Positions 34,903 to 44,641 are shown, counted from the stretch's first letter. The stretch: 64,000 bases of DNA from Eshraghiella sp964576255 (GCA_964576255.1 CAZNUK010000001.1:1-64000); one strand, 5' to 3'. Translations and numbers: made by a program. The notes: generated by a model not told the origin, from the sequence alone.

Positions 34903-34931
34903 ATTTTATCACAGCAATATATCAATGTCAA
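34903..34931 (-). promoter_or_regulatory. Strong promoter of the TPR/AAA-like gene
   Basis: Minus-strand TTGACA, 17-bp spacer, TAAAAT. The start site should fall near 34896, only about 7 bases before the ATG, and no Shine-Dalgarno sequence is visible: a near-leaderless mRNA. Confidence 0.7.
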
Positions 34932-34937
34932 AAGAGA

Positions 34938-37900
34938 TTATATTATGTCTAACATTGTCTGCTCGTATTCCATAGCACCATAATCCATCTCATCGGTCTG
35001 TACCTGACTTCTATAGTCAACCACAACTGTCTGCTGTCTTTTGGCAACCATCTTTTGTCCTAACACGTAATTCACATCAAACATCTTGGTAATTGCCGGT
35101 GTTGCTCCTCTTGCAGGAACCACAAGCTGAACGTGATTAGTCTTAAGGAGTTTAAAAATAGGCTCCCATATATACACATCCTTAGCCGCACCAAATGGAT
35201 TATCGATAAAAATAGTTTTTCCAATTACCGAAGTATCCTTACCCACTGCGTTAAGGCTTGATATGTAATGGATAATTGCAATCAAAAACTGGATATAAAT
35301 ACCCTGGGACTGACCCGTACTACCAACTGCTTCTTCGTACTTGAGGTAACGGCTCTGGTCTTTGATATGCTCTCTCTTGTATAAGCACAGCTTGATGCTG
35401 TTCATATCTGTGACAATAACGGAAAACATCTTTTTCCATGAAAGTCTGCTCTTAAGATATTTAAGCTTATCGCTCTGATTATTAAAGGTCTCTGCTCCTG
35501 CAACTGTTTCGTTAATGTACACGCCCATTCGCACCTTGTACATATCTTCCTTGATATAAGGAATCGCAAGAGTAATAATTGAAATAACCTCATCATCCAG
35601 ATTAATTCTTGACAGCTTAGGAAGTCTGTCAAGCTCAGTACGAATGTTACTGCATATCTGGACACAACGGTTTTCAAAACTGTCCTTAATGCGCTCCATG
35701 TCGCTGATGCTTTTTTCTATTCTGTCTCTTTCAAGGGCAATGCAGTCATTAGTATCAGCAATTCCCTTAATCATATCCTCCACCATAGAAAGCTCTGTTG
35801 GTGCCACAAGACTTCCCCTTACCTCTTCTGCCAGCTCAAAGGCTTCTAACTTATTAAGGGCATCTATGAGCTTTTGCTTATCTTCGGCAAAACGATTTCT
35901 AAGGCTCTGCTCCTCCCTTTCGAGCTTCGCAAATTGTTTCTGAAGCTTTTCATAATCTTCCGCATTAAGCTTATCCCAGTCCGCATCCTCTGCCATTGCA
36001 TTGTCTGCAACCGAAAGTCCTGCATTTCTTACAATTCGCTCCAAATCCTTTTCCATGAATAAAATATCTTTGTTGTCATTTTCCAGCTTCTTAATGTATT
36101 TTTCATTGCCCAAAAGCTGTTCCTTAATCTGAGACATCTCTTGTCTGTGGCTAACAATATAACCGTTAGGATTGCTGATTTCTTCACGAACAAATTCACC
36201 GTATTTGTCTTCGTATTTGCGACGGGCATGCTCAATTCCACCCTCCATGCGATTTAGCTGCGCACTCTGGGCATCAAGAGCATTTTCAATCTGCTTAATC
36301 TCTTCCCTGGCTTTAGTTATTTTATCTTTAAGAGCAAGCATCTCTTCCATTGTGCAGGTCACAAGTCTGCCTGATTCATAATGCTCCTTAACAGCCTCCA
36401 AAGTCATGCCACGATAGCGTATGGCTTCTTCGCATTTGCGCATTGCGGACTCGTAGCTTTTTAAAAGTTTCTCCTTGTCAGAAGCATCTCCCGCTTCACC
36501 TACAATGGTCTTCCTAAGAGCTGCTGCCTTACCGTCAACTTCTTCCTCAGTAAGTCCGTCGAAAGGCTCCACTCCTTCACTAAAATATGGTTTAAAATTT
36601 GCTGAAAAATCCTTATTGGTTTCTTCTATTCTTCTGTTAAGCTCTGTCAAATCACTTTCAAGACGGCTTCTCTGGCTTTTAACATGCTCATAAGCTGACA
36701 ATGCCTTACTGTAGTTTTTCTTCGTTTCGGCAAGAAGATTTTTGTTATCTTTTACAAGTGCATAGCGGCTCAAAAGTCTGTCGTTTTTCTCCGCTATTTT
36801 TTCATACAGCTTCTTCTCATTCTCCAATGAAGACAGATGTTTTTTCTCATCTTCAAGGGCTTTTGAAAACTTCTCATTCTTCCCTTTTAATTCTTCACTT
36901 TTTAGAATTTCGCTTTCCTTCTGTTTGCTAACGGAATTTTTCTCATCCTTAATTTTGGCAAGACGATTTTCTATTCCATCAGCATCCGGCTTGTCCTTAA
37001 GAGTCTTGATAAAAATACTGTCCTCAAAAACCATCTGGTACTTATCAATGTTTTTGTGAATAAGCTCTTTGTATTTGGAGATATCCTCCATAACCTTCTG
37101 TTCCTGAGCTAAAAGTGCCACCTCGTCCCAGAGAAAGCTCATATTCTGGCACACCATAATCATATCCTCTGATTGAATTCCCTCCGGCTCATCTATCACA
37201 GAATATTTCACTACAGGAATTATGCATCTTCTGGTGTTAATGGTGTTAAGAACCTTATCACCCATAATTTCTTCAAAATTATTTTTTACAAAAATGATGT
37301 ATGGAGTTTCTGGCAATTTTTCAATTAAAGCCTTAGCCTCCTCTCCTGAAAGCTCCTCCAAAAGGTCTTTACCAGAAATCACATCATCCTTATATCTTCC
37401 CTTAAGGTATTCATACAAACCATTGTATGCATTGTCATATTCCGGCAACTTGTGATTTTTGATGCTGCTAAGATAGTTCTCTAATTCAATAAGGCAATTC
37501 TTATTTTCCACTTTTTCCTTATTAAGCTTTTCAAGTAAATCATCTATTACCCCTTCAAGCTGTGAAAGGCTTCCTGCATTATATACGGATTTAATTCTAT
37601 CAAGGTGCACAGATACTTTCTTCGCCTCCTCCAAATCATGAAGAAGGTAGCTTTCTTCCTCAGAAAGCTTTGCCATGCTACTTTCCAACACAACTCTGTT
37701 ACTCATATAAGAATTAATCACTGCCTCATTATCCCTTATAAAGCCCTGTAATTCTGCAATATTGGCGTTACTGTCTTTGATTCTTGTGTTGGTGGTTTCC
37801 ACCATTTCCCAGCCTCTGTCCGCCACCAGAATCTGAGTGTCCTTCATAAGAGCATCAAGTTCTTCGTTAAGCTCTCCAATCTCTGTTTCAATACCGCTTA

Positions 37901-39353
37901 TTATTCCTTCAAGACTCTTAACCTGTCCAAAAAATTCCTCTTGCTTCTTCTCGTTATCCTGACACTCATTTGTGGCTGCTTTAAAGGAGTTCTGTAATTC
38001 TTCTTTTTTGCTCTCTAAATCCTGCAATCTTCTGGCTACAAAAAGTGCCTTAGCAGCTGCAAGTCTGGAAAGTTCTCTAAGGGCAACACTTTCCTCCATG
38101 TTACCATTCTGAATCAGCTCTCTGGTCTCGTTGTACTGCTTCTTATTCTCCAGATAGTCCATATAATCAGCGGCATTTTCATGAAGAAGAAGCTCCTCTT
38201 TAACAGCCCCCGCGGCGGCGGCCTTTAACTCCAGGGATTCTTTGGTCTCGTTAATAAGGGCATTTAATTTGTCAAGCTCTACTAATTCCGTTTCAATCTC
38301 TCCAAGGGCTACAAGTCTGCTTTCCTCGTCATATCTGCTATTGAGAGTCTCTGAAAGCTTGTTAAGACTTTCAATCTGCTCTTTGGTGCTAAAAGCCTTA
38401 CTTCTGCATATTAAAAGTGCCTCTACAAGCTGATTTTCAATTTCTTTTCTTCCTGTAAAAATCTCCTTAAAAGCCCCAAGCTTTCCTGCAAACTGCTCCA
38501 AAAGAGCAATCTGGTCATCATATCTTCCCATCTCGCTTTTGCGCTTCGACAGCTCTATAAGCTTGTCCTTAATGTCAAGAAGTGTCTGTGCCATCTCCTC
38601 ATCATCAGTCTGTGATGAATCCTTGCGAATTCGGTTATTATATGACTTTTCGATTATCTCCTCTATGAGAAGGTCCTCCACAACCTTTCTTGTGGTTTTG
38701 TAATTATTTTCAAAATAAGTTCTTACATGTCCCTCTGTTTTGTTAATTCCTCGAATGATTTCCCACTGGCTCTCGTACAAACCATAATTACTGATAAAAT
38801 TCTGGTAATCACCCTTTCGGTCAAAAATCTTAACTTCAACTCCGTAATCTTTTTTCTCCAAATCACGGAGGTAATTTTTGAGACCATTATAGGTTATCCT
38901 CTCGCCATTTCTGATGAGAGGAAGATTCTTGATGTCGTTTTCCCCAAACTCTCTGTAAAAAATACAGTAATTAAAATATTCAATGTTGGCAGTTTCCCTT
39001 CCAGCTTCGCCATCATCCCCCATATCCCTGCCTTTTCTGGCACAAAAACCGGTGGTCATATATTTGGCACCGTTGTGAATATTGCAGGCGTCTAATTTCC
39101 ACTCCACAAGAGAATGAATTGTGGTATTGTCGTTACCGGAACGGAATAATTTCTCAATAGGCTGTTTGTCATCCAAAGTACAATTAGGAATCATATTCTG
39201 GAGTAACAACAGCATCAAAACACTTTTTCCACCGCCGTTTGCCAAGTCATAAATAGTGTTTTTGCCGGAAAAGCGCATTACAAAATCATCATAATACTGC
39301 GTACCGAAATTATATTTTACGTTGTTAACACGTATTCTGTTAATCTGCGCCAT
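34938..39353 (-). CDS. SMC-like condensin ATPase, MksB/JetC type
   Basis: 1471 residues. ATPase head halves at both ends with about 1100 residues of coiled coil and a hinge-like globular patch (about 640-760) between. Walker A is LANGGGKS (37-44), its first Gly replaced by Leu. The C-terminal head has an ABC-type signature GSTGQSQG and a Walker B IFIDNPFGAA in which Asn follows Asp where most SMC proteins have Glu. Such proteins load on and move DNA with kleisin and kite partners. Three bases separate it from the kite gene upstream. Called MksB/JetC-like by architecture and context. Confidence 0.82.
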   Translation of the reverse strand: MAQINRIRVNNVKYNFGTQYYDDFVMRFSGKNTIYDLANGGGKSVLMLLLLQNMIPNCTLDDKQPIEKLFRSGNDNTTIHSLVEWKLDACNIHNGAKYMTTGFCARKGRDMGDDGEAGRETANIEYFNYCIFYREFGENDIKNLPLIRNGERITYNGLKNYLRDLEKKDYGVEVKIFDRKGDYQNFISNYGLYESQWEIIRGINKTEGHVRTYFENNYKTTRKVVEDLLIEEIIEKSYNNRIRKDSSQTDDEEMAQTLLDIKDKLIELSKRKSEMGRYDDQIALLEQFAGKLGAFKEIFTGRKEIENQLVEALLICRSKAFSTKEQIESLNKLSETLNSRYDEESRLVALGEIETELVELDKLNALINETKESLELKAAAAGAVKEELLLHENAADYMDYLENKKQYNETRELIQNGNMEESVALRELSRLAAAKALFVARRLQDLESKKEELQNSFKAATNECQDNEKKQEEFFGQVKSLEGIISGIETEIGELNEELDALMKDTQILVADRGWEMVETTNTRIKDSNANIAELQGFIRDNEAVINSYMSNRVVLESSMAKLSEEESYLLHDLEEAKKVSVHLDRIKSVYNAGSLSQLEGVIDDLLEKLNKEKVENKNCLIELENYLSSIKNHKLPEYDNAYNGLYEYLKGRYKDDVISGKDLLEELSGEEAKALIEKLPETPYIIFVKNNFEEIMGDKVLNTINTRRCIIPVVKYSVIDEPEGIQSEDMIMVCQNMSFLWDEVALLAQEQKVMEDISKYKELIHKNIDKYQMVFEDSIFIKTLKDKPDADGIENRLAKIKDEKNSVSKQKESEILKSEELKGKNEKFSKALEDEKKHLSSLENEKKLYEKIAEKNDRLLSRYALVKDNKNLLAETKKNYSKALSAYEHVKSQRSRLESDLTELNRRIEETNKDFSANFKPYFSEGVEPFDGLTEEEVDGKAAALRKTIVGEAGDASDKEKLLKSYESAMRKCEEAIRYRGMTLEAVKEHYESGRLVTCTMEEMLALKDKITKAREEIKQIENALDAQSAQLNRMEGGIEHARRKYEDKYGEFVREEISNPNGYIVSHRQEMSQIKEQLLGNEKYIKKLENDNKDILFMEKDLERIVRNAGLSVADNAMAEDADWDKLNAEDYEKLQKQFAKLEREEQSLRNRFAEDKQKLIDALNKLEAFELAEEVRGSLVAPTELSMVEDMIKGIADTNDCIALERDRIEKSISDMERIKDSFENRCVQICSNIRTELDRLPKLSRINLDDEVISIITLAIPYIKEDMYKVRMGVYINETVAGAETFNNQSDKLKYLKSRLSWKKMFSVIVTDMNSIKLCLYKREHIKDQSRYLKYEEAVGSTGQSQGIYIQFLIAIIHYISSLNAVGKDTSVIGKTIFIDNPFGAAKDVYIWEPIFKLLKTNHVQLVVPARGATPAITKMFDVNYVLGQKMVAKRQQTVVVDYRSQVQTDEMDYGAMEYEQTMLDII

Positions 39354-39356
39354 CTT

Positions 39357-40070
39357 TTACTCCTCTCCGGCAGTACTGTTCATAATTTCATATAATCTGC
39401 CACGATTATTCTCAAAATAATTTTCTGCAATAGCCTTAAATCTGTCCGTTGGAAAATATCTTTCCTTGGACTCTGTGAACAGATTCTGGCTAACCATAAA
39501 ATTAAAAGCGATTTTGGCATATCCGGACTTGGAATTTTTGGCCGCCCTGGTGCCGTTTTTGTCATCCACACTAACCACCGGAAGCTCGTCCCACAAAAGC
39601 GCCAGCGCCTTGAAGGATTCCTCCTCCGCTTCTTCCATAACAATTCCCTTGGAATGGTCAATAAGTCCGTTAAGTGCCGCATCCGTACTGCGAATCACAT
39701 CTTCAATTCTTATGTATTCCAGATATGTACTGTTTGCAGAATCCTTATAGAATTCTGTAAGCACGTTATAGATTATAAAATAAACCATGAAAAGCTCTTT
39801 ATTAAGTCTTAAGCCCATGGCTCTTTTTAATTCTTCATTGGTAAAACCAAATACTCTGTTATTATTGCCCGCACTGATAAACAAGGAGTTATTGTACTCA
39901 TACAGATGAATATCCATTTTGGCAAAAATCTGCATAAGAATATCGTACACCTCGCCGTTATGGCTGTACTCCGCGTATAACATTGCATTACTACCGGACA
40001 CGCTTACACTTTCACCCATCAAAAGTGCTGTCACAATATCAAGTGCTTTTTCAAGATTTCTGTTATCCAT
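39357..40070 (-). CDS. Kite-like condensin subunit, MksE/JetB type (DUF6063-like)
   Basis: 237 residues, soluble, alternating helices and short strands suggestive of tandem winged-helix domains (for example LYEYNNSLFISAGNNNRVFG and KSGYAKIAFNFMVSQNLFTE). Position between kleisin and SMC genes, 11 bp after one and 3 bp before the other, is the MksF-MksE-MksB / JetA-B-C order. It should bridge the kleisin in the complex. Confidence 0.72.
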   Translation of the reverse strand: MDNRNLEKALDIVTALLMGESVSVSGSNAMLYAEYSHNGEVYDILMQIFAKMDIHLYEYNNSLFISAGNNNRVFGFTNEELKRAMGLRLNKELFMVYFIIYNVLTEFYKDSANSTYLEYIRIEDVIRSTDAALNGLIDHSKGIVMEEAEEESFKALALLWDELPVVSVDDKNGTRAAKNSKSGYAKIAFNFMVSQNLFTESKERYFPTDRFKAIAENYFENNRGRLYEIMNSTAGEE

Positions 40071-40081
40071 ACAATTCTCCT

Positions 40082-41620
40082 CTATACCACACGGATTGTA
40101 AAATCCGTAACTGATGCATATTCATTGAGCCACAATTCTTTGGTATCCCCACCTGCAAGCTCAAGACCAAACCTCATTCCCACAAATTCAGCGAACACAT
40201 CCTTCGTAACAAATTCCTTAATCACTTCATCCAAAAATGTCTCCTGACTTGCCTCTCCCTCGGCAAAAAGGTAGTCCTTTTTCCCACATAAATGGACTAA
40301 AAACGCATAATAATCCCCATTGGTAAATACCTTATCCCCCAAAATCTCTCTGACTCTGTCATTGTAGTCAGTAAGTGTTATCTCTTTTTTCTCCTTAAGA
40401 AGTCTAAGAAGTATTAAAAACAAAGTTTCGCTGTTATTTTTAAATCGCTCATCCGCCAGCTCGTCCTCAAATACAATGTCCACCTCTGGCTCCTTAACCA
40501 CCTTCTCCGGTGCCTCCTTTTGCTCCGGACGATAGCTAAGTAAATCCTCGATTTTGGACAAATCCATCTTCTTGTTAATCTTGAGGGATAAAAAAGGCTG
40601 AATGAGATATTCCAACATATCCCTATGGTCATTTTTGATAATGGTATCTCTCACACTTATAAAATCAAAACGGCTTCTAAGCCTTGACAGCTTGGATTTA
40701 CGAATAATGTCATCCGTCTTAATTCCCAAATCAGTACACGCCTTAAGAAGCTCACTATGGTTATTCATCGCCACCTTAAGCTCCGTGTCAAGCCTGTAAA
40801 TCTCATTGGAGGTACGGTAAAACTGCGTGGCATCGCCGGATACCTTTTCACTTTCCGCCCTTTTGAGAGCAGCCTCTATAAGCTCTTTATTTTTGACAAA
40901 AAGCTTCTGCTCCTCCTCAAACCACTTAATTCCTGTATCAAAAAAGTGCTCGTAAGCCTCAACGCCTGCAAATACATCCGTTGTAAGAAGCTCAATAACC
41001 TTGTTCTTGCGATACCAAAGTCTCTCAACCTCCTGATTGATTCGTCTTACAACCTCTGTGCCCCCTTTGAAATCTTCGGAACGAATCATCTTCTCCAGAA
41101 GAAGCTGCTCCACACTAATTTTGCTCTCGTCCTTAATTTCCTTGGTATCCAGATAGAACTCTATTCCGTCAGAGCTTATGGAATACCACACTGTACCATC
41201 CATTATTCTGCTTTCCAAAAGCTTAACTCTGGATATCTTCTTAACCCTTTCAACCGGGTCATAATATTCAAATGAAAAAGGCTTGCCATCGTTTTTGAGC
41301 TTATCAAAAATATAATCCACAATAAGCTTATTGTCCTTCTCATCAAGAACAATTCCAAAATCTCTTCTGATGCACTCAGTCATAAAGTCTGCATATCTGT
41401 TATAGGTAACATCCTGCTCTTTAAAGTTATTTTCCTCAATAAAAAAGCGTAGCACAGCCATCAAAATATAACCCATATCCAAATTGTCACATTCCCCATC
41501 CTTAAACCAGGAAAAAGAGGTCTCTGACAACTTGAAGAATGGATAATATTTCTTCAGGTTGAGCATACGCTCTCTATGATCTGTAATTATATCGTTAACC
41601 AAAATGTGTTGCTGTGGCAT
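40082..41620 (-). CDS. Kleisin-like condensin subunit, MksF/JetA type
   Basis: 512 residues, mostly helical and charged, N-terminal winged-helix-like region (about 20-180), central coiled coil (about 220-330), an acidic linker near 370-400 and a C-terminal winged-helix-like part. It resembles JetA/MksF-type kleisins rather than ScpA. RBS GGAGGCA; it starts 15 bp after recR, so the condensin genes extend the dnaX-ybaB-recR operon. Confidence 0.72.
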   Translation of the reverse strand: MPQQHILVNDIITDHRERMLNLKKYYPFFKLSETSFSWFKDGECDNLDMGYILMAVLRFFIEENNFKEQDVTYNRYADFMTECIRRDFGIVLDEKDNKLIVDYIFDKLKNDGKPFSFEYYDPVERVKKISRVKLLESRIMDGTVWYSISSDGIEFYLDTKEIKDESKISVEQLLLEKMIRSEDFKGGTEVVRRINQEVERLWYRKNKVIELLTTDVFAGVEAYEHFFDTGIKWFEEEQKLFVKNKELIEAALKRAESEKVSGDATQFYRTSNEIYRLDTELKVAMNNHSELLKACTDLGIKTDDIIRKSKLSRLRSRFDFISVRDTIIKNDHRDMLEYLIQPFLSLKINKKMDLSKIEDLLSYRPEQKEAPEKVVKEPEVDIVFEDELADERFKNNSETLFLILLRLLKEKKEITLTDYNDRVREILGDKVFTNGDYYAFLVHLCGKKDYLFAEGEASQETFLDEVIKEFVTKDVFAEFVGMRFGLELAGGDTKELWLNEYASVTDFTIRVV

Positions 41621-41635
41621 TTTTGCCTCCGATAG

Positions 41636-42232
41636 TTATAATTCTGTTCTTCCCTCAAATGCTCTTAAAAGTGTAACCTCGTCTATGTACTCCAAATCTC
41701 CGCCTACCGGAACTCCGCTGGCAATTCTTGTAACCTTAATCCCCGTAGGCTTAATCAGCTTAGAAAGGTACATTGCTGTAGCCTCTCCCTCAAGACTTGA
41801 ATTAGTGGCGATAATAACCTCGTCCACGTCCTGCTGGAGTCTTACTAAAAGTTCTTTGATTCTTATGTCTGCCGGACCGATTCCAAGCATAGGAGAGATA
41901 GCTCCATGAAGCACATGATATACTCCCTTGTATTTGCCTGTTTTCTCATAGGCCGCCAAATCCCTTGCATTCTCCACAACCATAATTTCCTTATGATTGC
42001 GCTCGTTATTGGAGCAGATAGGACATTCTTCCCTGTCTGTAAGAGTACAACAGGTCTTGCAGTACCTTACGTTCTCCTTGGCATCAAGAATTGCTCCTGC
42101 AAGTCCTTCAGCTCTTTCCTTAGGCATATTGATAATATGAAAAGCAAGGCGTTGTGCGGTTTTCGCCCCAACGCCCGGTAACGCTGCCAGTTCTTCAATT
42201 AATTTTCCAATCTGACTTCCGTAGTATTCCAT
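41636..42232 (-). CDS. recR: Recombination protein RecR
   Basis: 198 residues, standard. With RecO/RecF it loads RecA at gaps. Seen: helix-hairpin-helix LAALPGVGAKTAQRLAFH, the four-cysteine zinc finger CKTC...CPIC (about 57-75) and a Toprim domain (IMVVENARDLAAYEKTG). Its ATG overlaps the ybaB stop codon by one base (TAATG). Confidence 0.97.
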   Translation of the reverse strand: MEYYGSQIGKLIEELAALPGVGAKTAQRLAFHIINMPKERAEGLAGAILDAKENVRYCKTCCTLTDREECPICSNNERNHKEIMVVENARDLAAYEKTGKYKGVYHVLHGAISPMLGIGPADIRIKELLVRLQQDVDEVIIATNSSLEGEATAMYLSKLIKPTGIKVTRIASGVPVGGDLEYIDEVTLLRAFEGRTEL

Positions 42233-42576
42233 TAGAATCCAAATCCTCCAAGGCCGCCTGTGATCTTAGACATAGATTCCTGTGAAAGCTCCTCAATCTC
42301 ACGGAGAGCTTCGTTAGTAGCTGCTACAATTAAATCCTCTAACATCTCGATATCATCCGGGTCAACTACTTCCGGTGAAAGCTTAACCTTAAGCACTTCC
42401 TTCTTACCATTAACGGTAACTTCAACAGCACCACCACCTGCTTTGGCAGTAACCTCTTTCTCTTCAAGAGCCTTCTGAGATTCCTCCATCTGTCTCTGCA
42501 TTCTCTGTGCCTGCTTCATTAAGTTATTCATATTGCCCGGCATTGCTCCGCCTGGGTATCCTCCACGTTTTGCCAT
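42232..42576 (-). CDS. ybaB: YbaB/EbfC-family nucleoid-associated protein
   Basis: 114 residues. Gly/Met-rich N terminus (GGYPGGAMPGNMNNL), a helix with KQAQRMQRQMEE and the conserved strand VEVTVNGKKEVLKVKLSPEV. Small dimeric DNA-binding protein; nearly always between dnaX and recR, as here. Confidence 0.96.
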   Translation of the reverse strand: MAKRGGYPGGAMPGNMNNLMKQAQRMQRQMEESQKALEEKEVTAKAGGGAVEVTVNGKKEVLKVKLSPEVVDPDDIEMLEDLIVAATNEALREIEELSQESMSKITGGLGGFGF

Positions 42577-42595
42577 TTTATAAAATCCTCCTAAA

Positions 42596-44185
42596 TTAAT
42601 CCTCTACTGAAATATTCATTTTGACATACTCCTCCACATCCTGAAAGGACTCCTCGAAGGTAGTATTGGCGGCAAGTAATTGAATTCTTAACTCCACTTC
42701 CTTGCCAATTGTATTTTCTATAATGCTCTTAAGCATATTAATGGTCTCATCAGAACTAAGGTATCTATGCACAAAAGCATCCTCTGTTACAATAACCAGC
42801 TGATTCTCCACAACTGTCAGTCTACACCTTCTCAAAAAGCTGGTGTACACTCCATCAGTCTGCCCAACAATACCGCTCCAGTTCTTAACCACTGCTGCCA
42901 AATCCTCGGACAAAGCCTTAATGGCAGGCTTCGGTGCTTTGGCTACCGGTTGTGTATTGGTATTTACGACCTCCACTACTGCTCCCGCAGGACGTTCCGG
43001 TCTTAATGCCACCAATGCAAGCATATCTTCTTTTTCTTTGACCAGATTCTCCAGAGCCTTCAGACGCTCACATATGGATTCTGTATCTGTCTCCATCTGC
43101 GGTCTTGTCATCTTAATTAACGCCACCTCTGTAAGCACTCTTTTCTGAGTAGAAAACTTGATGGACGCGGATAAATCCGACATAATTCTAATATAACGCA
43201 TAACGGTGTTTTCATCCACCATATATGCCTCTTCCTTAATCCTCTGCAAATTCTCTGCAGACATATCAAGCATGCTCTCCGCCGACTGAGAAGTCTTCAC
43301 CATTAAAAGATTACGAAGATACCATGTAAAATCTGCTACAAGCTGGGATATATCTCTTCCCTGAATAATCAATTCCTCCAGCTTATGTATAAGAGCTGTT
43401 ACGTCAGAATTAATTACCATTCTAAGCATCTGTGAAAAAACCTCTGTATCCACAGCACCCAGAACCTCTAAAACATCCTCATAGGTCAATTCCTGCCCCA
43501 TGTAAAATGCCATACACTGGTCCAAAAGACTAAGGGCATCTCTCAGTGCTCCATCCGCCATTCTTGCGATATAGGTAAGAGCCTTATCCTCCACCTGAAC
43601 ATTCTCCGCTGTCACAAGCTCACGTAATCTCTCCGTAATAACCTCAACCGGAATTCGCTTAAGGTCATATCTCTGACATCTGGACATTATCGTCACCGGA
43701 ATCTTATGAGCCTCGGTGGTTGCCAGAAGGAAAATCACATAGGCAGGTGGTTCCTCCAAGGTCTTCAAAAGGGCGTTAAACGCTCCTATTGACAACATAT
43801 GCACCTCGTCGATGATATAAACCTTATATCTGCCTTCTGTTGGTCTGTAGGAAACCTCTTCTCTTATCTGACGAATATTATCTACACCATTGTTGCTGGC
43901 CGCGTCAATTTCAATAACGTTAAGAGATGAACCATCGGCAATTGCCCTACACATGGCACATTCCCCACAAGGATTACCATCCTTAGGAGACTGGCAGTTA
44001 ACTGCCTTGGCAAATATCTTCGCCATTGTAGTCTTACCGGTTCCTCTGGTTCCGCAAAAAAGATATGCGTGACCAATTCTATCTGCATCTATTTGATTTT
44101 TAAGTGTGGTTACGATATGGTCCTGACCCTTGACATCATCAAATCTGTCCGGTCTCCATTTTCGATACAAAGCTGTGTAAGACAT
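42596..44185 (-). CDS. dnaX: DNA polymerase III subunit gamma/tau
   Basis: 529 residues. Clamp-loader ATPase. Seen: YRPTEGRYKVYIIDEVHML region with Walker B, P-loop LFCGTRGTGKTTMAK, zinc-binding cysteines in CQSPKDGNPCGECAMC, and sensor SRCQRYDLKRI. The C-terminal 150 residues are the less conserved tau part. RBS GCGAGGA. Confidence 0.97.
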   Translation of the reverse strand: MSYTALYRKWRPDRFDDVKGQDHIVTTLKNQIDADRIGHAYLFCGTRGTGKTTMAKIFAKAVNCQSPKDGNPCGECAMCRAIADGSSLNVIEIDAASNNGVDNIRQIREEVSYRPTEGRYKVYIIDEVHMLSIGAFNALLKTLEEPPAYVIFLLATTEAHKIPVTIMSRCQRYDLKRIPVEVITERLRELVTAENVQVEDKALTYIARMADGALRDALSLLDQCMAFYMGQELTYEDVLEVLGAVDTEVFSQMLRMVINSDVTALIHKLEELIIQGRDISQLVADFTWYLRNLLMVKTSQSAESMLDMSAENLQRIKEEAYMVDENTVMRYIRIMSDLSASIKFSTQKRVLTEVALIKMTRPQMETDTESICERLKALENLVKEKEDMLALVALRPERPAGAVVEVVNTNTQPVAKAPKPAIKALSEDLAAVVKNWSGIVGQTDGVYTSFLRRCRLTVVENQLVIVTEDAFVHRYLSSDETINMLKSIIENTIGKEVELRIQLLAANTTFEESFQDVEEYVKMNISVED

Positions 44186-44238
44186 TGCTTTTCCTCGCTT
44201 AAATAGTTCTCAGGGCAAGCCATGCCCCAAACAGAATT

Positions 44239-44267
44239 ATTTTACCATATTCAGACTAAAATAACAA
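44239..44267 (-). promoter_or_regulatory. Promoter of the dnaX operon
   Basis: Minus-strand TTGTTA, 17-bp spacer, TAAAAT, about 54 bp before dnaX. Confidence 0.6.
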
Positions 44268-44347
44268 ACTTTTTAAAATAAAAAAGATTGAGTCAGCTGT
44301 GCATTCTGTGAAGCAGTTTCTGGAGTTTTCCGTTATTCTTTTCTGGT

Positions 44348-44384
44348 TTGGGCATTTTCTAGCTTTTCGCTTAAATATGCCCAA
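44348..44384. repeat. REP-like hairpin repeat, copy A
   Basis: TTGGGCAT ... AGCTTTT ... ATGCCCAA hairpin between the SRP RNA and dnaX. Related hairpins occur upstream of metG (50384-50524). Confidence 0.6.
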
Positions 44385-44423
44385 TCCGCGAAATGATTCC
44401 ATTATAAAAATTACCTACAATGT

Positions 44424-44460
44424 AAAAAATCCATGTGTAAGTCTCAAATGTGCGACTTAC
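44424..44460 (-). terminator. Terminator of the SRP RNA gene
   Basis: Stem GTAAGTC/GACTTAC then ACATGGATTTTTTAC on the minus strand, directly after the RNA. Confidence 0.65.
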
Positions 44461-44558
44461 CCCGGCACCCTCGCGGCACATAAGAGATTCCGCTTAATGC
44501 TGCTTCGTTCCCGACCTGACATGGTTCGCAGATTCTTATTGCGCGAGACCAGGGTAAA
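44455..44558 (-). ncRNA. ffs: Signal recognition particle RNA (small bacterial type)
   Basis: On the minus strand the conserved apical region ATGTCAGGTCGGGAACGAAG then CAGCATTAAG carries the Ffh-binding asymmetric loop and GGAA tetraloop-type hairpin. The ends TTTACCCTGG and CCGGGGTAAG pair. Length about 104 nt, no Alu domain, as in many Clostridia. Position between tadA and dnaX is classical. Confidence 0.92.
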
Positions 44559-44561
44559 CAC

Positions 44562-44589
44562 ATTATCCACGAACACATGGAAGTGTTAA
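44562..44589 (-). promoter_or_regulatory. Promoter of the SRP RNA
   Basis: Minus-strand TTAACA, 16-bp spacer, GATAAT, a few bases before the RNA 5' end. Confidence 0.5.
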
Positions 44590-44641
44590 CATTTTATTCA
44601 ATTGCAAGGGTTAGTATAACCAATTTCATAATAAAAGTCAA

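Noticed and set aside
34938..41620. Complete Wadjet (JetABCD) defence system
   Set aside because: No JetD-like Toprim nuclease next to the three genes, and they sit in the dnaX-recR operon.
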